NCBI GenBank assembly: GCA_964342525.1
Contig: CAYFGQ010000011.1
Span: 8,735-72,734 of the forward strand
Origin: G963676205 sp964342525
Lineage (GTDB): Bacteria; Campylobacterota; Campylobacteria; Campylobacterales; Arcobacteraceae
Length of the DNA stretch: 64,000 nucleotides
Direction: 5' to 3'
The translations under genes and the position numbers were made by a program. Below the pieces are notes generated by a model. It was given only the letters and a program-made list of their open reading frames with translations, did no database searches and was not told where the DNA came from. Shown one piece after another: positions 52,870-62,424 of the stretch; positions within the stretch are counted from its first letter, which is position 1, and every line of letters starts with the position of its first letter.

Positions 52870-54058
52870 AAGAAATCCTATCTAAAAATATTACAGCAAA
52901 TACTGATAAAACCATTAATTTAAATGTACTTGCATATGGAAGAAGTATAAATACATATAAATAAGTATAAAAAACAATTGACTCTAAGCCCTTTACTATA
53001 AATAAGGATCTAATAGCAACTACACTAAAAAATAAACTTAAGGAGTAATATAAAAATAGATATAAATCTCCACTAAAATAATCTAAAGAAAAAAGTTTAG
53101 TAACTGACGGAGAAAATAAAGCACGAAGTAGATTATAAAAAATATTATTCTCTGAAATAGCACTATTAGATAAATTTACTGCATTCATATAGTTAGTATA
53201 AAGAGTAAAAATTTTTTCTAAACCAAATAAAAAATGAATCCCTATTAAGCCTACTCCTCCTAAGATAAAAAGAGTTTTCATATTACCACTTATAATACCA
53301 TAAATTAAAATTAGAAAAGGAACCATATATACTCTATCAAAAGCTACAATTAACAGAGCAATAAGAAATAAGTAATGTTTTTTAATTGGTTGAGTAATGT
53401 ACAATAAAAATATTGATAAAGCAAACATCAGAATAGCCTCTTTTTTTGCTGTTGCAGCGGCATAGATGAAAAATGGATTAAAAGCTATAAAAAATGCTGC
53501 CCTTTGAGCGAATAATATAGACTTTGAGTATTGTAGAGCTGCTAAATAAACTAGCCAAATAGTGAAAATATTTATAAAAACATTGAAAATATATGTTATT
53601 AAACCAACTTCATAATAACCCAATTGAGGAAAACTAAATCCTAAAAAATGCAAAAACCTAGCATTCAAGAAAATAATAACATGAGTTAATTTTCCACTCC
53701 ATGCTACTTCTGAAGAAAATAAATAATGAAAGATATTCCCTAAGTTCTTTACACTTAATCCTTCAGGAATATGGAAACGATGAATATCGCCTGTTTCCCC
53801 AATTTCAAGCCAGTATGTTGCCAATACATCATATTGTATTACCATATATACAATATATAGTTTTAAAAGAAAAAAGAATGTAATGATACGATTAAGAGAA
53901 AACTGCTGTTTACTTACAAAAATTACCCAAAAGTATGATACTATATATGGTAAAGATAAGATACCATAATATAAAGGATATATATTTTCCCCATTTGAAT
54001 TTATTAATAATAAATTAGTTCCTAAAAATACTAAAAAAATTGATAAAAAAGTAATCAA
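52847..54058 (-). CDS. Polytopic membrane protein of the glycan locus
   Basis: I do not recognise the family. The 403 residues contain about 11 hydrophobic helices. A first large loop (GETGDIHRFHIPEGLSVKNL, about residues 87-106) precedes helices with RAAFFIAFNPFFIYAAATAKKEAILMF-like character resembling GT-C or EpsG-type proteins. It overlaps the genes on both sides (23 and 4 bases), so it is part of the operon. A glycosyltransferase or second polymerase role is possible. Confidence 0.6.
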   Translation of the reverse strand: MITFLSIFLVFLGTNLLLINSNGENIYPLYYGILSLPYIVSYFWVIFVSKQQFSLNRIITFFFLLKLYIVYMVIQYDVLATYWLEIGETGDIHRFHIPEGLSVKNLGNIFHYLFSSEVAWSGKLTHVIIFLNARFLHFLGFSFPQLGYYEVGLITYIFNVFINIFTIWLVYLAALQYSKSILFAQRAAFFIAFNPFFIYAAATAKKEAILMFALSIFLLYITQPIKKHYLFLIALLIVAFDRVYMVPFLILIYGIISGNMKTLFILGGVGLIGIHFLFGLEKIFTLYTNYMNAVNLSNSAISENNIFYNLLRALFSPSVTKLFSLDYFSGDLYLFLYYSLSLFFSVVAIRSLFIVKGLESIVFYTYLYVFILLPYASTFKLMVLSVFAVIFLDRISFVKFNRK

Positions 54059-54975
54059 ACATTTTTTCCTACAAACTTTAATAAGTTTAAATATGTTTTC
54101 TTCCCAAAAAAAGAAGCTATATAAATTAAAATAAGCCTTTTATCTAATAGCAAATATTTATAAATTAATTTCCTATCAGCAACATCTTCACTATTCCACT
54201 TATTTAAAAATTTATGATAAGCAATTTTAGATTCTATAATTTTTACTGATTTATGATTTATTAGTTTTGGATATCTATCTAATATTTTTTCTAAAAATAT
54301 TTCATACTCATTTTGTACTTTTTCTTTTTTGCTCCATGTAAGACTAGCTTCATGTGCCCGCCAATAACATAATAACTCATGACAATAATTAATTTTCCAA
54401 GTATTTGCAACCCTCACAAAAAAGTCAAACTCTTCAATCATACTAAATCTAGTATCAAAATAATAATCCAAATCATTTAATACATCTTTTCTAAACATTG
54501 CACTTACTAAAGATATATTATAATTGCCTATTAACTCTTCAAATAAATAACCACTTGGCTGAATAGATTTATGAAACTCTTTGTATCTATTTTGTTTTTG
54601 AAAAAACTGAGACCCATTTGTATGGACAATACCAACTTTATCATCTGAAAAATAACTTAAAGTTATTTCAATTTTATTAGGTTCCCACCAATCATCACAA
54701 TCTAAAAAAGAAATATATTCGCCATTTACATGTTCTAAAGCAAGGTTTCTTCCCTCACCTAAGGTAGTATGTTCTGGAGCATAATAATATTTAATTCTTT
54801 CATCATCAAAAGATTTAACAATCTTAGCACTATCATCATTAGATTGATTATCCCAAAATATAATTTCCCAATTATTATAAGTTTGAGATATTACACTAGT
54901 AATTGCTTCTTTTAAATATGTATCACTATTATAACAATTCATTATTATAGATACTAAAGCTTGATGCTTATCCAT
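54055..54975 (-). CDS. GT2 glycosyltransferase
   Basis: This is a 306-residue family 2 transferase, cytoplasmic. The N-terminus has IIMNCYNSDTYLKEAITSVISQ, then FWDNQSNDDS, the acidic motif SFLDCDDWWEPNKIE, and later IEEFDFFVRVANTWK and CYWRAHEASLTWS. The donor and acceptor are not readable. It overlaps the aminotransferase gene by 8 bases, so it may use the CDP-linked amino sugar made by the neighbouring enzymes. Confidence 0.85.
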   Translation of the reverse strand: MDKHQALVSIIMNCYNSDTYLKEAITSVISQTYNNWEIIFWDNQSNDDSAKIVKSFDDERIKYYYAPEHTTLGEGRNLALEHVNGEYISFLDCDDWWEPNKIEITLSYFSDDKVGIVHTNGSQFFQKQNRYKEFHKSIQPSGYLFEELIGNYNISLVSAMFRKDVLNDLDYYFDTRFSMIEEFDFFVRVANTWKINYCHELLCYWRAHEASLTWSKKEKVQNEYEIFLEKILDRYPKLINHKSVKIIESKIAYHKFLNKWNSEDVADRKLIYKYLLLDKRLILIYIASFFGKKTYLNLLKFVGKNV

Positions 54976-56080
54976 AGAAACTCTTAACTTTTTTTATTAC
55001 AAGATCTTGTTCTTCTTTAGTCAAATCATTATGACAAGGCAGAGTTAATATTTCATTATAAATATTTTCTGTTTTCTCTAAAGAATACTCAATTTTATAT
55101 TTACTCAGAAGATGATTTGGTTTATAATGTATTCCACACTCTATATTATTCTCCAGTAAATAAGTCCTTAGTTCATCTCTTTTTTTAACTTTTATAACAA
55201 AAATATGAGACATTATCTCTTCATATGCAAAATCTAGAAATTCTACTTCTTCTATAGAAATTAGCTCTTTCAAATAACGTTGGACTATAGATGCTCTTTT
55301 CTTTTTAAACTCATCTATTCTATCCAATTGAACAATTCCAATTGATGCCATAATATTGCTCATATGATACCTATATCCTTGATGATTAACATCAAAATCC
55401 CAACTTCTTTGAGAAGAGTATCTTTTCTCAGTATCCTTTTCTACTCCTAAAAGCCTTCCATCTTGAACCTTTTGAATAAAATCATGATCTGAAGATAGTA
55501 TTGCTCCACCTTCACCTGAAGTAATATTTTTTATACCATCAAAACTAAAACAAAGAATATCGCCTTCTTGCCCAACCTTCTTGCCATCTCGTAAAGAACC
55601 AAAAGCTTGCGCGGCATCTTCTACAACTCTAAGATTATATTTATTTGCAATTTTATATATCTCTTCCATATTTGAAGAATTACTGGCATAATGAACTGGC
55701 ATAATTGCTTTAGTATTTTTATTAATTCTACTTTCTAAATCCTTAGGATCGATAAATAAAGTATTTGGATCAACTTCACATGATATAGGTGTAGCCCCAG
55801 TAGCAGAGATAGCTTGATATGATGCAACATAAGTTAAAGAAGGGACAAGAACCTCATCTCCTTTTTCTAAACCTAATGCAGATAAGGCAAGATGTAAAGC
55901 TGAAGTGCCTGTACTTACACAAACTACTTGCATATTTGTTTGAAGATAATTTTTTATTTTTTCTTCAAAGAGTTTTACTTCTTCTCCCATACCTAAGAAC
56001 TCTTTATCTAGTACTTTTAGTACAGCATCTTTTTCTAATTGAGAAATAGATGATTTTGAAAGCCTTATTTTACCATTCAT
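54968..56080 (-). CDS. DegT/DnrJ/EryC1-family sugar aminotransferase
   Basis: This is a 370-residue PLP enzyme that aminates keto sugars. Motifs: STGTSALHLALSALGLEKGD, EDAAQAFGS and the PLP lysine K184 in SFDGIKNITSGEGGA. The keto-sugar-binding segment is YRYHMSNIMASIGIVQLD. Because the lysine is present and no [2Fe-2S] cysteines are seen, it is not an RfbH-type C3 dehydrase. Its neighbours rfbF, rfbG and an RmlC-like cupin suggest a CDP-6-deoxy keto sugar as substrate. This would give a CDP-3- or 4-amino sugar, an inference. Confidence 0.82.
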   Translation of the reverse strand: MNGKIRLSKSSISQLEKDAVLKVLDKEFLGMGEEVKLFEEKIKNYLQTNMQVVCVSTGTSALHLALSALGLEKGDEVLVPSLTYVASYQAISATGATPISCEVDPNTLFIDPKDLESRINKNTKAIMPVHYASNSSNMEEIYKIANKYNLRVVEDAAQAFGSLRDGKKVGQEGDILCFSFDGIKNITSGEGGAILSSDHDFIQKVQDGRLLGVEKDTEKRYSSQRSWDFDVNHQGYRYHMSNIMASIGIVQLDRIDEFKKKRASIVQRYLKELISIEEVEFLDFAYEEIMSHIFVIKVKKRDELRTYLLENNIECGIHYKPNHLLSKYKIEYSLEKTENIYNEILTLPCHNDLTKEEQDLVIKKVKSFYG

Positions 56081-56477
56081 AATCTATTTTATCCAACTCT
56101 ATATTTATAGCCTCATCAGGATCATGTTCTAAATTAGCGAGATTTAAAAGCATATTATAATCACCTTTTCCCCTAAATGAAACCCAAGCATTAGGTTTTA
56201 TAGTTAACCTATTATAATTATTATGAGACAAATCTATAGAAAAAAACTCTTTTGCCTCTTCATCATAAACTACAAATTCTATCTCACCACTAACTACTAT
56301 AAGATTCAAAGTCATTTTAGTGTGTTTTTTCCAGCCCTTTATATCTCCATTATTTATAGTTGAGAAATAAGCTTCACCAAAGCCATCAAAACCACTATCA
56401 CTCTTTTTCATACCATGAAATACATCGCCCTTTGGATGATTTATCTGTTTTAAAGGAGTTACAATTACTTTGTCCAA
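56070..56477 (-). CDS. RmlC-like cupin (CDP-sugar epimerase or ketoisomerase candidate)
   Basis: This is a short 135-residue cupin of the RmlC superfamily. The segments GEAYFSTINNGDIKGWKKH, MTLNLIVVSGEIEFVVYDEE, KPNAWVSFRGKG and the terminal HDPDEAINIELDKIDYEW fit the short epimerase-like proteins found beside CDP-glucose dehydratase genes. FdtA-type ketoisomerases have similar size. It overlaps rfbG (13 bases) and the aminotransferase (11 bases), so it acts most likely on CDP-4-keto-6-deoxyglucose. Which carbon it changes cannot be read. Confidence 0.75.
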   Translation of the reverse strand: MDKVIVTPLKQINHPKGDVFHGMKKSDSGFDGFGEAYFSTINNGDIKGWKKHTKMTLNLIVVSGEIEFVVYDEEAKEFFSIDLSHNNYNRLTIKPNAWVSFRGKGDYNMLLNLANLEHDPDEAINIELDKIDYEW

Positions 56478-57565
56478 AACAAACCTTTATCTTTTGCAAG
56501 ACTTTCATATTCTTCTATCTGTCCCATTGTTATATCAAAAATATTTTTATCTGTTTTATAATAATCATAATACCAAACACTAGTAAATCTAATTGTATCT
56601 TTATATTCTAAATTAGCTTGCCATTTAAAATGAAATAATGCTTTATCACAATTTAGTTTTAAAAGACCTGCTTCATGAAATGGAATATTTCCAGTAACTT
56701 TATATGCTTTACTTACATCCTCAAAATTCCAATATTTACTCAAATCAATTAAAAGTTCTTCTACAGTATGATTCTGTTCTGCTCTTGGACCAAAATTAAA
56801 TCCTTCACCATGCAAAGAATCATTTTCATATAAAACCTGACCTAAATTTAAATATCCACTAAGAGGTTCAAGAACATGTTGCCATGGTCTAGTAGCTTTT
56901 GGAGCTCTAATTTCTACAACTTCAGATTTACTCCAGGCTTCCATACAATCAACCACAATTCTATCTTGTGCCCAATCTCCTCCACCAATAACGTTACCAG
57001 CTCTTCCTATAGCCAATTTAATATTAGAGTCTTCGTTTTTAAAAAAAGAATGATAATATGATTTTATTATTAATTCAGCAGCACCTTTACTACCACTATA
57101 AATATCTTTTCCACCCATTTTATCATCTTCTTTATATCCCCAAACCTGTTCAATATTATCATATGCCTTATCACTTGTAATAATAATAGCTGTACATTTA
57201 TGATTTGATATTTTTAATGCTTCTAAAATATTTGTAGTACCCATTACATTAGAAGAAATTGTTTCAATTGGATCACTATATGATATAGAAACTATTGGCT
57301 GAGCTGCCAAGTGAAAAAGAAATTCTGGCTTTTCATTAGATACTATTTCAGTCATCTTATTAAGATCTCGAATATCCTCTTTATAATGTTTTATTTTCCC
57401 TTCTAATGTTAATTCTTCAAACATTGAAGGATCAGTAGGTATATCTTTTGATATACCAATAACCTTTGCTCCTAATTTTAATAACCAAGCTGTAAGCCAA
57501 GTTCCTTTAAAACCAGTATGACCTGTTACTAAAACTGTTTTATTTTTATATATATTATTAAACAT
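56465..57565 (-). CDS. rfbG: CDP-glucose 4,6-dehydratase
   Basis: RfbG converts CDP-glucose to CDP-4-keto-6-deoxyglucose. The 366-residue extended SDR has VTGHTGFKGTWLTAWLLKLG at residues 13-32, FHLAAQPIVSISYSDP, TSDKAYDN, the YxxxK motif in DIYSGSKGAAELI, and GNVIGGGDWAQDRIV, all typical of this subfamily. Its ATG shares a base with the rfbF stop, the canonical pairing. Confidence 0.94.
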   Translation of the reverse strand: MFNNIYKNKTVLVTGHTGFKGTWLTAWLLKLGAKVIGISKDIPTDPSMFEELTLEGKIKHYKEDIRDLNKMTEIVSNEKPEFLFHLAAQPIVSISYSDPIETISSNVMGTTNILEALKISNHKCTAIIITSDKAYDNIEQVWGYKEDDKMGGKDIYSGSKGAAELIIKSYYHSFFKNEDSNIKLAIGRAGNVIGGGDWAQDRIVVDCMEAWSKSEVVEIRAPKATRPWQHVLEPLSGYLNLGQVLYENDSLHGEGFNFGPRAEQNHTVEELLIDLSKYWNFEDVSKAYKVTGNIPFHEAGLLKLNCDKALFHFKWQANLEYKDTIRFTSVWYYDYYKTDKNIFDITMGQIEEYESLAKDKGLFWTK

Positions 57566-58344
57566 TACTTATCCCAAACTTTCCAAGGGGCATTACCGTT
57601 ATCCCACATTTCATTTAATTTTATTTTATCTCTTAATGTATCCATTGGCATCCAAAAACCATTATGTTTATAAGTGAAAATTTCATTATCTTTTGCTAAG
57701 TTCTTTAAAGGTTCTTGTTCAAAAACAGTTAAATCTCCTTCTGTTATGTAATCAAATACTTTTGGCTCACATACAAAAAAACCTGCATTTATCCAACTTC
57801 CATCACCTTTTGGTTTCTCCTGAAACTCTAAAACTTGATTATTTTCTCCTAAACTTAATGCCCCAAATCTTCCATCTGGTTGAGCAGAAGTCATTGTCAT
57901 AGCTTTTCCATGAGACTTATGAAAAGAAACTAATTCCTCTATATCAATATTAGAAACTCCATCCCCATAAGTAAGCATAAAAGGTTCATCTCCAACAAAA
58001 TCTTGAGCTCTTTTAATTCTTCCTCCAGTCATACTATTTAAACCAGTATCTAAAAGAGTTACTTTCCATGGTTCACTAGAGTTATTATGTACTTCCATTT
58101 TACCATTTGACATATCAATAGTTATATCACTTTGATGAAGAAAATAATTAGTAAAATACTCTTTTATATAATACCCTTTATAACCAAGTAAAACTACAAA
58201 ATCATTGAATCCATATTTAGAATATATCTTCATTATATGCCATAAAATTGGTCTTCCTCCAATTTCAACCATTGGTTTAGGCCTAATATCTGTTTCTTCA
58301 CTTAGCCTTGTACCAAATCCACCAGCTAATAACAATACTTTCAT
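57565..58344 (-). CDS. rfbF: Glucose-1-phosphate cytidylyltransferase
   Basis: RfbF makes CDP-glucose from CTP and glucose-1-phosphate. The 259 residues have the nucleotidyltransferase motif LAGGFGTRLSEETDIRPKPM at 6-25, then GGRPILWHIMKIYSKYG, LTYGDGVSNID and GFWMPMDTLRDKI near the end, as in characterised RfbF proteins. It is the first gene of the CDP-sugar group and starts 4 bases after the GT-B-like gene ends. Confidence 0.95.
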   Translation of the reverse strand: MKVLLLAGGFGTRLSEETDIRPKPMVEIGGRPILWHIMKIYSKYGFNDFVVLLGYKGYYIKEYFTNYFLHQSDITIDMSNGKMEVHNNSSEPWKVTLLDTGLNSMTGGRIKRAQDFVGDEPFMLTYGDGVSNIDIEELVSFHKSHGKAMTMTSAQPDGRFGALSLGENNQVLEFQEKPKGDGSWINAGFFVCEPKVFDYITEGDLTVFEQEPLKNLAKDNEIFTYKHNGFWMPMDTLRDKIKLNEMWDNGNAPWKVWDK

Positions 58345-58348
58345 ATGT

Positions 58349-59842
58349 TTATTCCTTTGCTAAATCAAATATTTCTAAAATCTTTTTTTTAGAGGGGTTA
58401 ATAAAAAAATTTTCTTTATACCAAGATGATAATTCATCTATTTTATCTTTATTATTATTTCTATATTTTAATAGATCATTATACTTAATTATTACCTCAT
58501 TTTTGTTAAAAGCTAAATCCCAGATTTCACCTTGTCCTTTATTTATTAAGGGTAAAGAGTTGAAGTTATTACTATTGCCCACTATTAACGTAGATTTACC
58601 TTTACAAACCGTTTCTAAAGAGGTTCCTGTACCTCCATTGGTAATTACTATATTAGATTTTGACATAGCCTCATCAAGACTTTCTTTATCAGATAAGATC
58701 CATGACTCAGGTATTTTATTTTTATACATATCAAAACTTTGAGTAGGATGGAGTCTAAGGATAATTTTATCATCCATCTGTAGTTTTTTAACCATTTCTA
58801 TTAAATTTAATGTCTCTTCAAAAATAAATGATCCCAATACCAAAGTTTTATCATTTGAATTCCCCTGATTATTATTTTCATTAAATAGATGACTATATCG
58901 TAAAGATACTCCTAATCTTTTTTCAATTTCAATATGTTCTAAATAAAACTTTCCATTCGTTAATAAAATATCTGGGCATAGATTAAATCTTTCCTCCTCT
59001 TTAGGAATAAAAAAATTCAACCAAGAATCATAAGTAACCAAAAATTGACACCCATAAATAGTTTGATTTTTACCAGATTCATTTACACCTTTATAGAAGG
59101 ATTTATCTATATTTTGATATTCACACCAAGAAATTATCTTTTCTATATTGTTTTGTTTATTTATCTTTTTTCCTAGCAAATATCTAATATAAGATAAAAA
59201 ATCACTCCCATTTAGTGATTCTATTAAACTATAATCAAATACTAGATTATCTCCTTTAAAATGTTTATATACGCGGATAATCTTAAAAGGATAAATAAGA
59301 ATAAAACAAAAAGCTTTTAATAGATCTCCAAAACCAATAATATCAAACTCACTAATTATATTCTTATCACTTTGATTGATCACTTTTACTACATTTAAAA
59401 ACTTTTTTATATTTAATACCGAACCATAAAAGCTTTTAACTAAATATGCAAATTGATCCTTTTGTAAAAGATCATCTAAGCCCAAAAAGTAGCTATCTTT
59501 AAAACTTTTAGTTTTATCTATCTTATCCACTAAAAAATATGTATCAATTAGGATTTTATAATTTAAAGTAGTTTTCTTTTTTATAGATTTATATATAATA
59601 AACTTCACAAGATAAACGAAAAAGACACTAAATGCTTTAAGAAAATATCTTATTAAAAATTTTATCTTCAATTTATTTGAAAGATTAGGAGTAGTCTCCT
59701 CATTAGATAATATTTTACTAGCAAAAGGATTTCTAGTTAAAGTATTATTAGCTATATAATAAATATCATCTTTAGTTCCAAGTATTTGTTTATTGATATT
59801 TTTTATAAATTCATTTGTTTCTTCATAACTCTTATTAATCAT
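58349..59842 (-). CDS. GT-B-like surface-carbohydrate transferase
   Basis: I place the start at ATG 59842 (497 residues), with AGG six bases upstream; a TTG six bases earlier is less likely. The C-terminal 180 residues have a GT-B nucleotide-binding appearance: LVLGSFIFEETLNLIEMV, IILRLHPTQSFDMY and the glycine-rich IVITNGGTGTSLETVCKGKS. This resembles capsule and surface-carbohydrate transferases such as Kdo-transferase-like and CDP-glycerol-type proteins. The N-terminal half is unfamiliar. Its position right after the KdsB-like gene suggests it transfers the CMP-activated sugar; this is inference. Confidence 0.68.
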   Translation of the reverse strand: MINKSYEETNEFIKNINKQILGTKDDIYYIANNTLTRNPFASKILSNEETTPNLSNKLKIKFLIRYFLKAFSVFFVYLVKFIIYKSIKKKTTLNYKILIDTYFLVDKIDKTKSFKDSYFLGLDDLLQKDQFAYLVKSFYGSVLNIKKFLNVVKVINQSDKNIISEFDIIGFGDLLKAFCFILIYPFKIIRVYKHFKGDNLVFDYSLIESLNGSDFLSYIRYLLGKKINKQNNIEKIISWCEYQNIDKSFYKGVNESGKNQTIYGCQFLVTYDSWLNFFIPKEEERFNLCPDILLTNGKFYLEHIEIEKRLGVSLRYSHLFNENNNQGNSNDKTLVLGSFIFEETLNLIEMVKKLQMDDKIILRLHPTQSFDMYKNKIPESWILSDKESLDEAMSKSNIVITNGGTGTSLETVCKGKSTLIVGNSNNFNSLPLINKGQGEIWDLAFNKNEVIIKYNDLLKYRNNNKDKIDELSSWYKENFFINPSKKKILEIFDLAKE

Positions 59843-59866
59843 ATACAACCTAAATCAAGATATCTA

Positions 59867-60604
59867 TTAACTATATTTTTTGAAGTATTGATCATCTAAC
59901 ATTAGTTTTCTTACATACTCTAAATCATCAGCCGTATCTACACTAATTGAATCACTATCTACCATTACACCTTGGATTTTATAGCCATTTTCTAAGATTC
60001 TAAGATATTCATTAAATTCAATTTTCTCTAAAGGTGTTTGATCTAAAGAAGCGTATTTAATTAAAAAGTCTTTTTTGAAACTTACCACATGATATGCTTT
60101 TAACATCTCCCTAACTTCAACCCTTGCATCTGAAGGAAGATCACTTCTAGATATATACATAATCTCATTCTTTAAATTTACAACAGCCTTAATATCCCCT
60201 GGAGAATTCTTTTTGGAGTATTTAGTTAATAAAATAGATACTTGTGCATCTTTTGATTCTAGTAGAGCATTTACCCCAGTGTCAATATGATTTGGATTTA
60301 CTAAAGCTTCATCCCCTTGTACATTTACAATAATGTCTGCTTCAATTTTAGATGCAGCTTCTGCTAACCTATCTGAACCTGTTTCATGATCCTTTGCTGT
60401 CATAATAACTTTTCCACCATGACTTTCTACTAAAGCTTTGATCTCCTCATTATCTGTAGCCACATAAACTTCATCTAGACTTTTTGCCATTTGAGTTCTT
60501 TTTAGGGTATGGATTATCATTGGTAATCCACAAATATCTTTTATCGCTTTATTTGGAAGTCTTGAAGATTCCATCCTAACTGGGATCATTCCTACTATTT
60601 TCAT
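59867..60604 (-). CDS. CMP-sugar synthetase, KdsB-like
   Basis: This enzyme activates an acidic sugar with CTP to give a CMP-sugar. The 245 residues match KdsB: IPVRMESSRLPNKAIKDICG at residues 7-26, VYVATDNEEI, HETGSDRLAEAA and NVQGDEALVNP. Whether the substrate is Kdo or another 3-deoxy-ulosonic acid is open. kdsA and kdsD are not adjacent, and unusual aldolases are. The ATG follows AGGTG and shares one base with the HAD gene. Confidence 0.85.
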   Translation of the reverse strand: MKIVGMIPVRMESSRLPNKAIKDICGLPMIIHTLKRTQMAKSLDEVYVATDNEEIKALVESHGGKVIMTAKDHETGSDRLAEAASKIEADIIVNVQGDEALVNPNHIDTGVNALLESKDAQVSILLTKYSKKNSPGDIKAVVNLKNEIMYISRSDLPSDARVEVREMLKAYHVVSFKKDFLIKYASLDQTPLEKIEFNEYLRILENGYKIQGVMVDSDSISVDTADDLEYVRKLMLDDQYFKKYS

Positions 60605-61365
60605 TATATCACCTCTATTTCACTCATATCTTCAATTAAATACTCAGCATCATTTATAAACTCATCTGTACAAAGTCCTGTTTTTACTCCAAGAAATTGA
60701 CACTTAGCATTTTTTGCCATATTCAGATCAGCCATAGAATCCCCTACAACTACTATTTTATCTAAAGGCACATTGTGTTTATTTATAAGATAATCTACAA
60801 GATCGGGACTTGGTTTTGCATTTTTAACTAAATCTGCCCCTGCAATATCTATAAAATACTCTTCAAAACCCAAATCTTTCATAGCTAAAATAGCCCTATT
60901 TGTTAAATCAGTTGTAGCAATAGTGATAAGAATATCTTTAGCTTTTAAATTCCCTAAAAGTTCCTCAACGCTAGGTAGTGGTTTTACTATCTCTTTTAAT
61001 TTAGACTTTGAATATTCATCCACTTTCGCAAAAATATCTATCACATCATCTTTAGTACAGTTTTTTGTATATTTATTTATAGTCTCTAGAGCCACTTCAA
61101 CAATAAAAGTTCTTGGTTTTATACCAACTGGCCCCTCTGGTTTCATCTTTTTTGTAAGAAGATTTATACCCATACTATCAATAAGGTCATTATATAATTT
61201 ATCTAAGTCAATATCTTCATTTTTTAATAGTTCAACAAAAAATTTAGCCCTAAACTCTATCATAGAACACCAATAATGGTGTACATCAATTAAAGTGCCA
61301 TCCTTATCAAAAATGACCATATCAATATTTTCTATTTTACCTTTAGGTAAAACTAGATTATTCAT
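60604..61365 (-). CDS. HAD-superfamily phosphatase
   Basis: This is a 253-residue haloacid dehalogenase-type phosphatase. Motif I is FDKDGTLID with nucleophile D20 and acid D22, motif II/III ITIATTDLTNRA, and motif IV VVGDSMADLNMAKNA. It has a helical cap between motifs I and II (about 40-120), as in phosphoglycolate-phosphatase relatives. In this cluster it could dephosphorylate a ulosonic acid phosphate before CMP activation, as KdsC does. The substrate is inferred. It overlaps the Fe-S protein gene by 8 bases. Confidence 0.82.
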   Translation of the reverse strand: MNNLVLPKGKIENIDMVIFDKDGTLIDVHHYWCSMIEFRAKFFVELLKNEDIDLDKLYNDLIDSMGINLLTKKMKPEGPVGIKPRTFIVEVALETINKYTKNCTKDDVIDIFAKVDEYSKSKLKEIVKPLPSVEELLGNLKAKDILITIATTDLTNRAILAMKDLGFEEYFIDIAGADLVKNAKPSPDLVDYLINKHNVPLDKIVVVGDSMADLNMAKNAKCQFLGVKTGLCTDEFINDAEYLIEDMSEIEVI

Positions 61366-62416
61366 TTACCTCTCCAACATTCTCTAGAACAAGTTTTTTA
61401 GCAATTAAATATCCTTGTTTTACCAATTCATCATTTTCATAGAAACTTTCATTATTGATGATATCTTTTACAAGTTTTCTAGCAAAAGTACCCAATGAAG
61501 CACCTTGAAATCTAACTCCACACTGATCAGCTAATACAGCAGTTAATGAGTTTGTACCACCTGATAACAGTTGATTTACTACAGTTTTCTTTTTGTATTT
61601 AATAATTTTTTCTTTTTTATTCACATGCATATTAAATTTTTTATTTAATACATCTGCTGTTGCTATAGCTTGTAGAGTAGTATTATAATCATCAGCACCA
61701 CCACTCATAGGGTAACCATCTGATTGAATTATCAATCTTTCACCCGCTATTTCTAAAGCCTTTTCAACCCTTTTTTCAAAAGTAAAGTTTGATAGATGTA
61801 ATCTATCAAGACACATTGATACATGACCATTTGGATTTGAATCACATACAATTTGCCACTCATCCATAATAGCAGTATCATCCGCAACAGCAGCATGTAA
61901 TTCAATCTGTTCTGCACCAACTTCAATACAGGCTGGTAGAAGCTCTTTAAGTTCCCTTTGATTGTTTGAATAAGAGATAATATCATCCTTTGGACAAATA
62001 GCACTACAATTTCCACAACCAATACATTTTTCTTTTATAACCACAAGTTCATCAGGAATCGCATCAGTAGGACAAACAGGGATACACAAATTACACTCAA
62101 TACATGTCTCAGGATTAATAAAAGCTTTTCTTACATGATGATCCCCAGGCATACCAACACTTACAGTAATAAAAGGTCTAGTTTCAAGCTCAATACCAAA
62201 TTTAGGAGCCATCTCAAAAGCTAGATCAATACCTTCAACGGCATGTTTTACAACGTTTATATTTGCAGATACATCTAAACCTTTAGCACCAGCTAGTGTA
62301 TAAAGTAAAACAAGTTTCTTAACTTCTGCAGCATCTTCATTTCCTGCACCACATACAAGTTTAAAAAATTTCCTTGTATCAAGAAGTCTTTGCATTGTTT
62401 CAAATCTATTATTCAT
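61358..62416 (-). CDS. LdpA-like 4Fe-4S protein in the glycan locus
   Basis: This is a 352-residue protein with two [4Fe-4S] ferredoxin motifs: C105, C108, C111, C115 (CIECNLCIPVC) and C131, C134, C137, C141 (CIGCGNCSAIC). The N-terminal KLVCGAGNEDAAEVKKLVLL and TLAGAKGLDVSANINV resemble LdpA, the cyanobacterial redox-sensing clock protein. The C-terminal part looks like a TIM-barrel-type fold (ELHAAVADDTAIMDEW, IIQSDGYPMSGGADDYNTTL). A clock role is not implied. Its place between an aldolase and a phosphatase suggests a redox step in sugar synthesis. AGGTG precedes the ATG. Confidence 0.72.
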   Translation of the reverse strand: MNNRFETMQRLLDTRKFFKLVCGAGNEDAAEVKKLVLLYTLAGAKGLDVSANINVVKHAVEGIDLAFEMAPKFGIELETRPFITVSVGMPGDHHVRKAFINPETCIECNLCIPVCPTDAIPDELVVIKEKCIGCGNCSAICPKDDIISYSNNQRELKELLPACIEVGAEQIELHAAVADDTAIMDEWQIVCDSNPNGHVSMCLDRLHLSNFTFEKRVEKALEIAGERLIIQSDGYPMSGGADDYNTTLQAIATADVLNKKFNMHVNKKEKIIKYKKKTVVNQLLSGGTNSLTAVLADQCGVRFQGASLGTFARKLVKDIINNESFYENDELVKQGYLIAKKLVLENVGEVNE

Positions 62417-62424
62417 TTTTTCAC

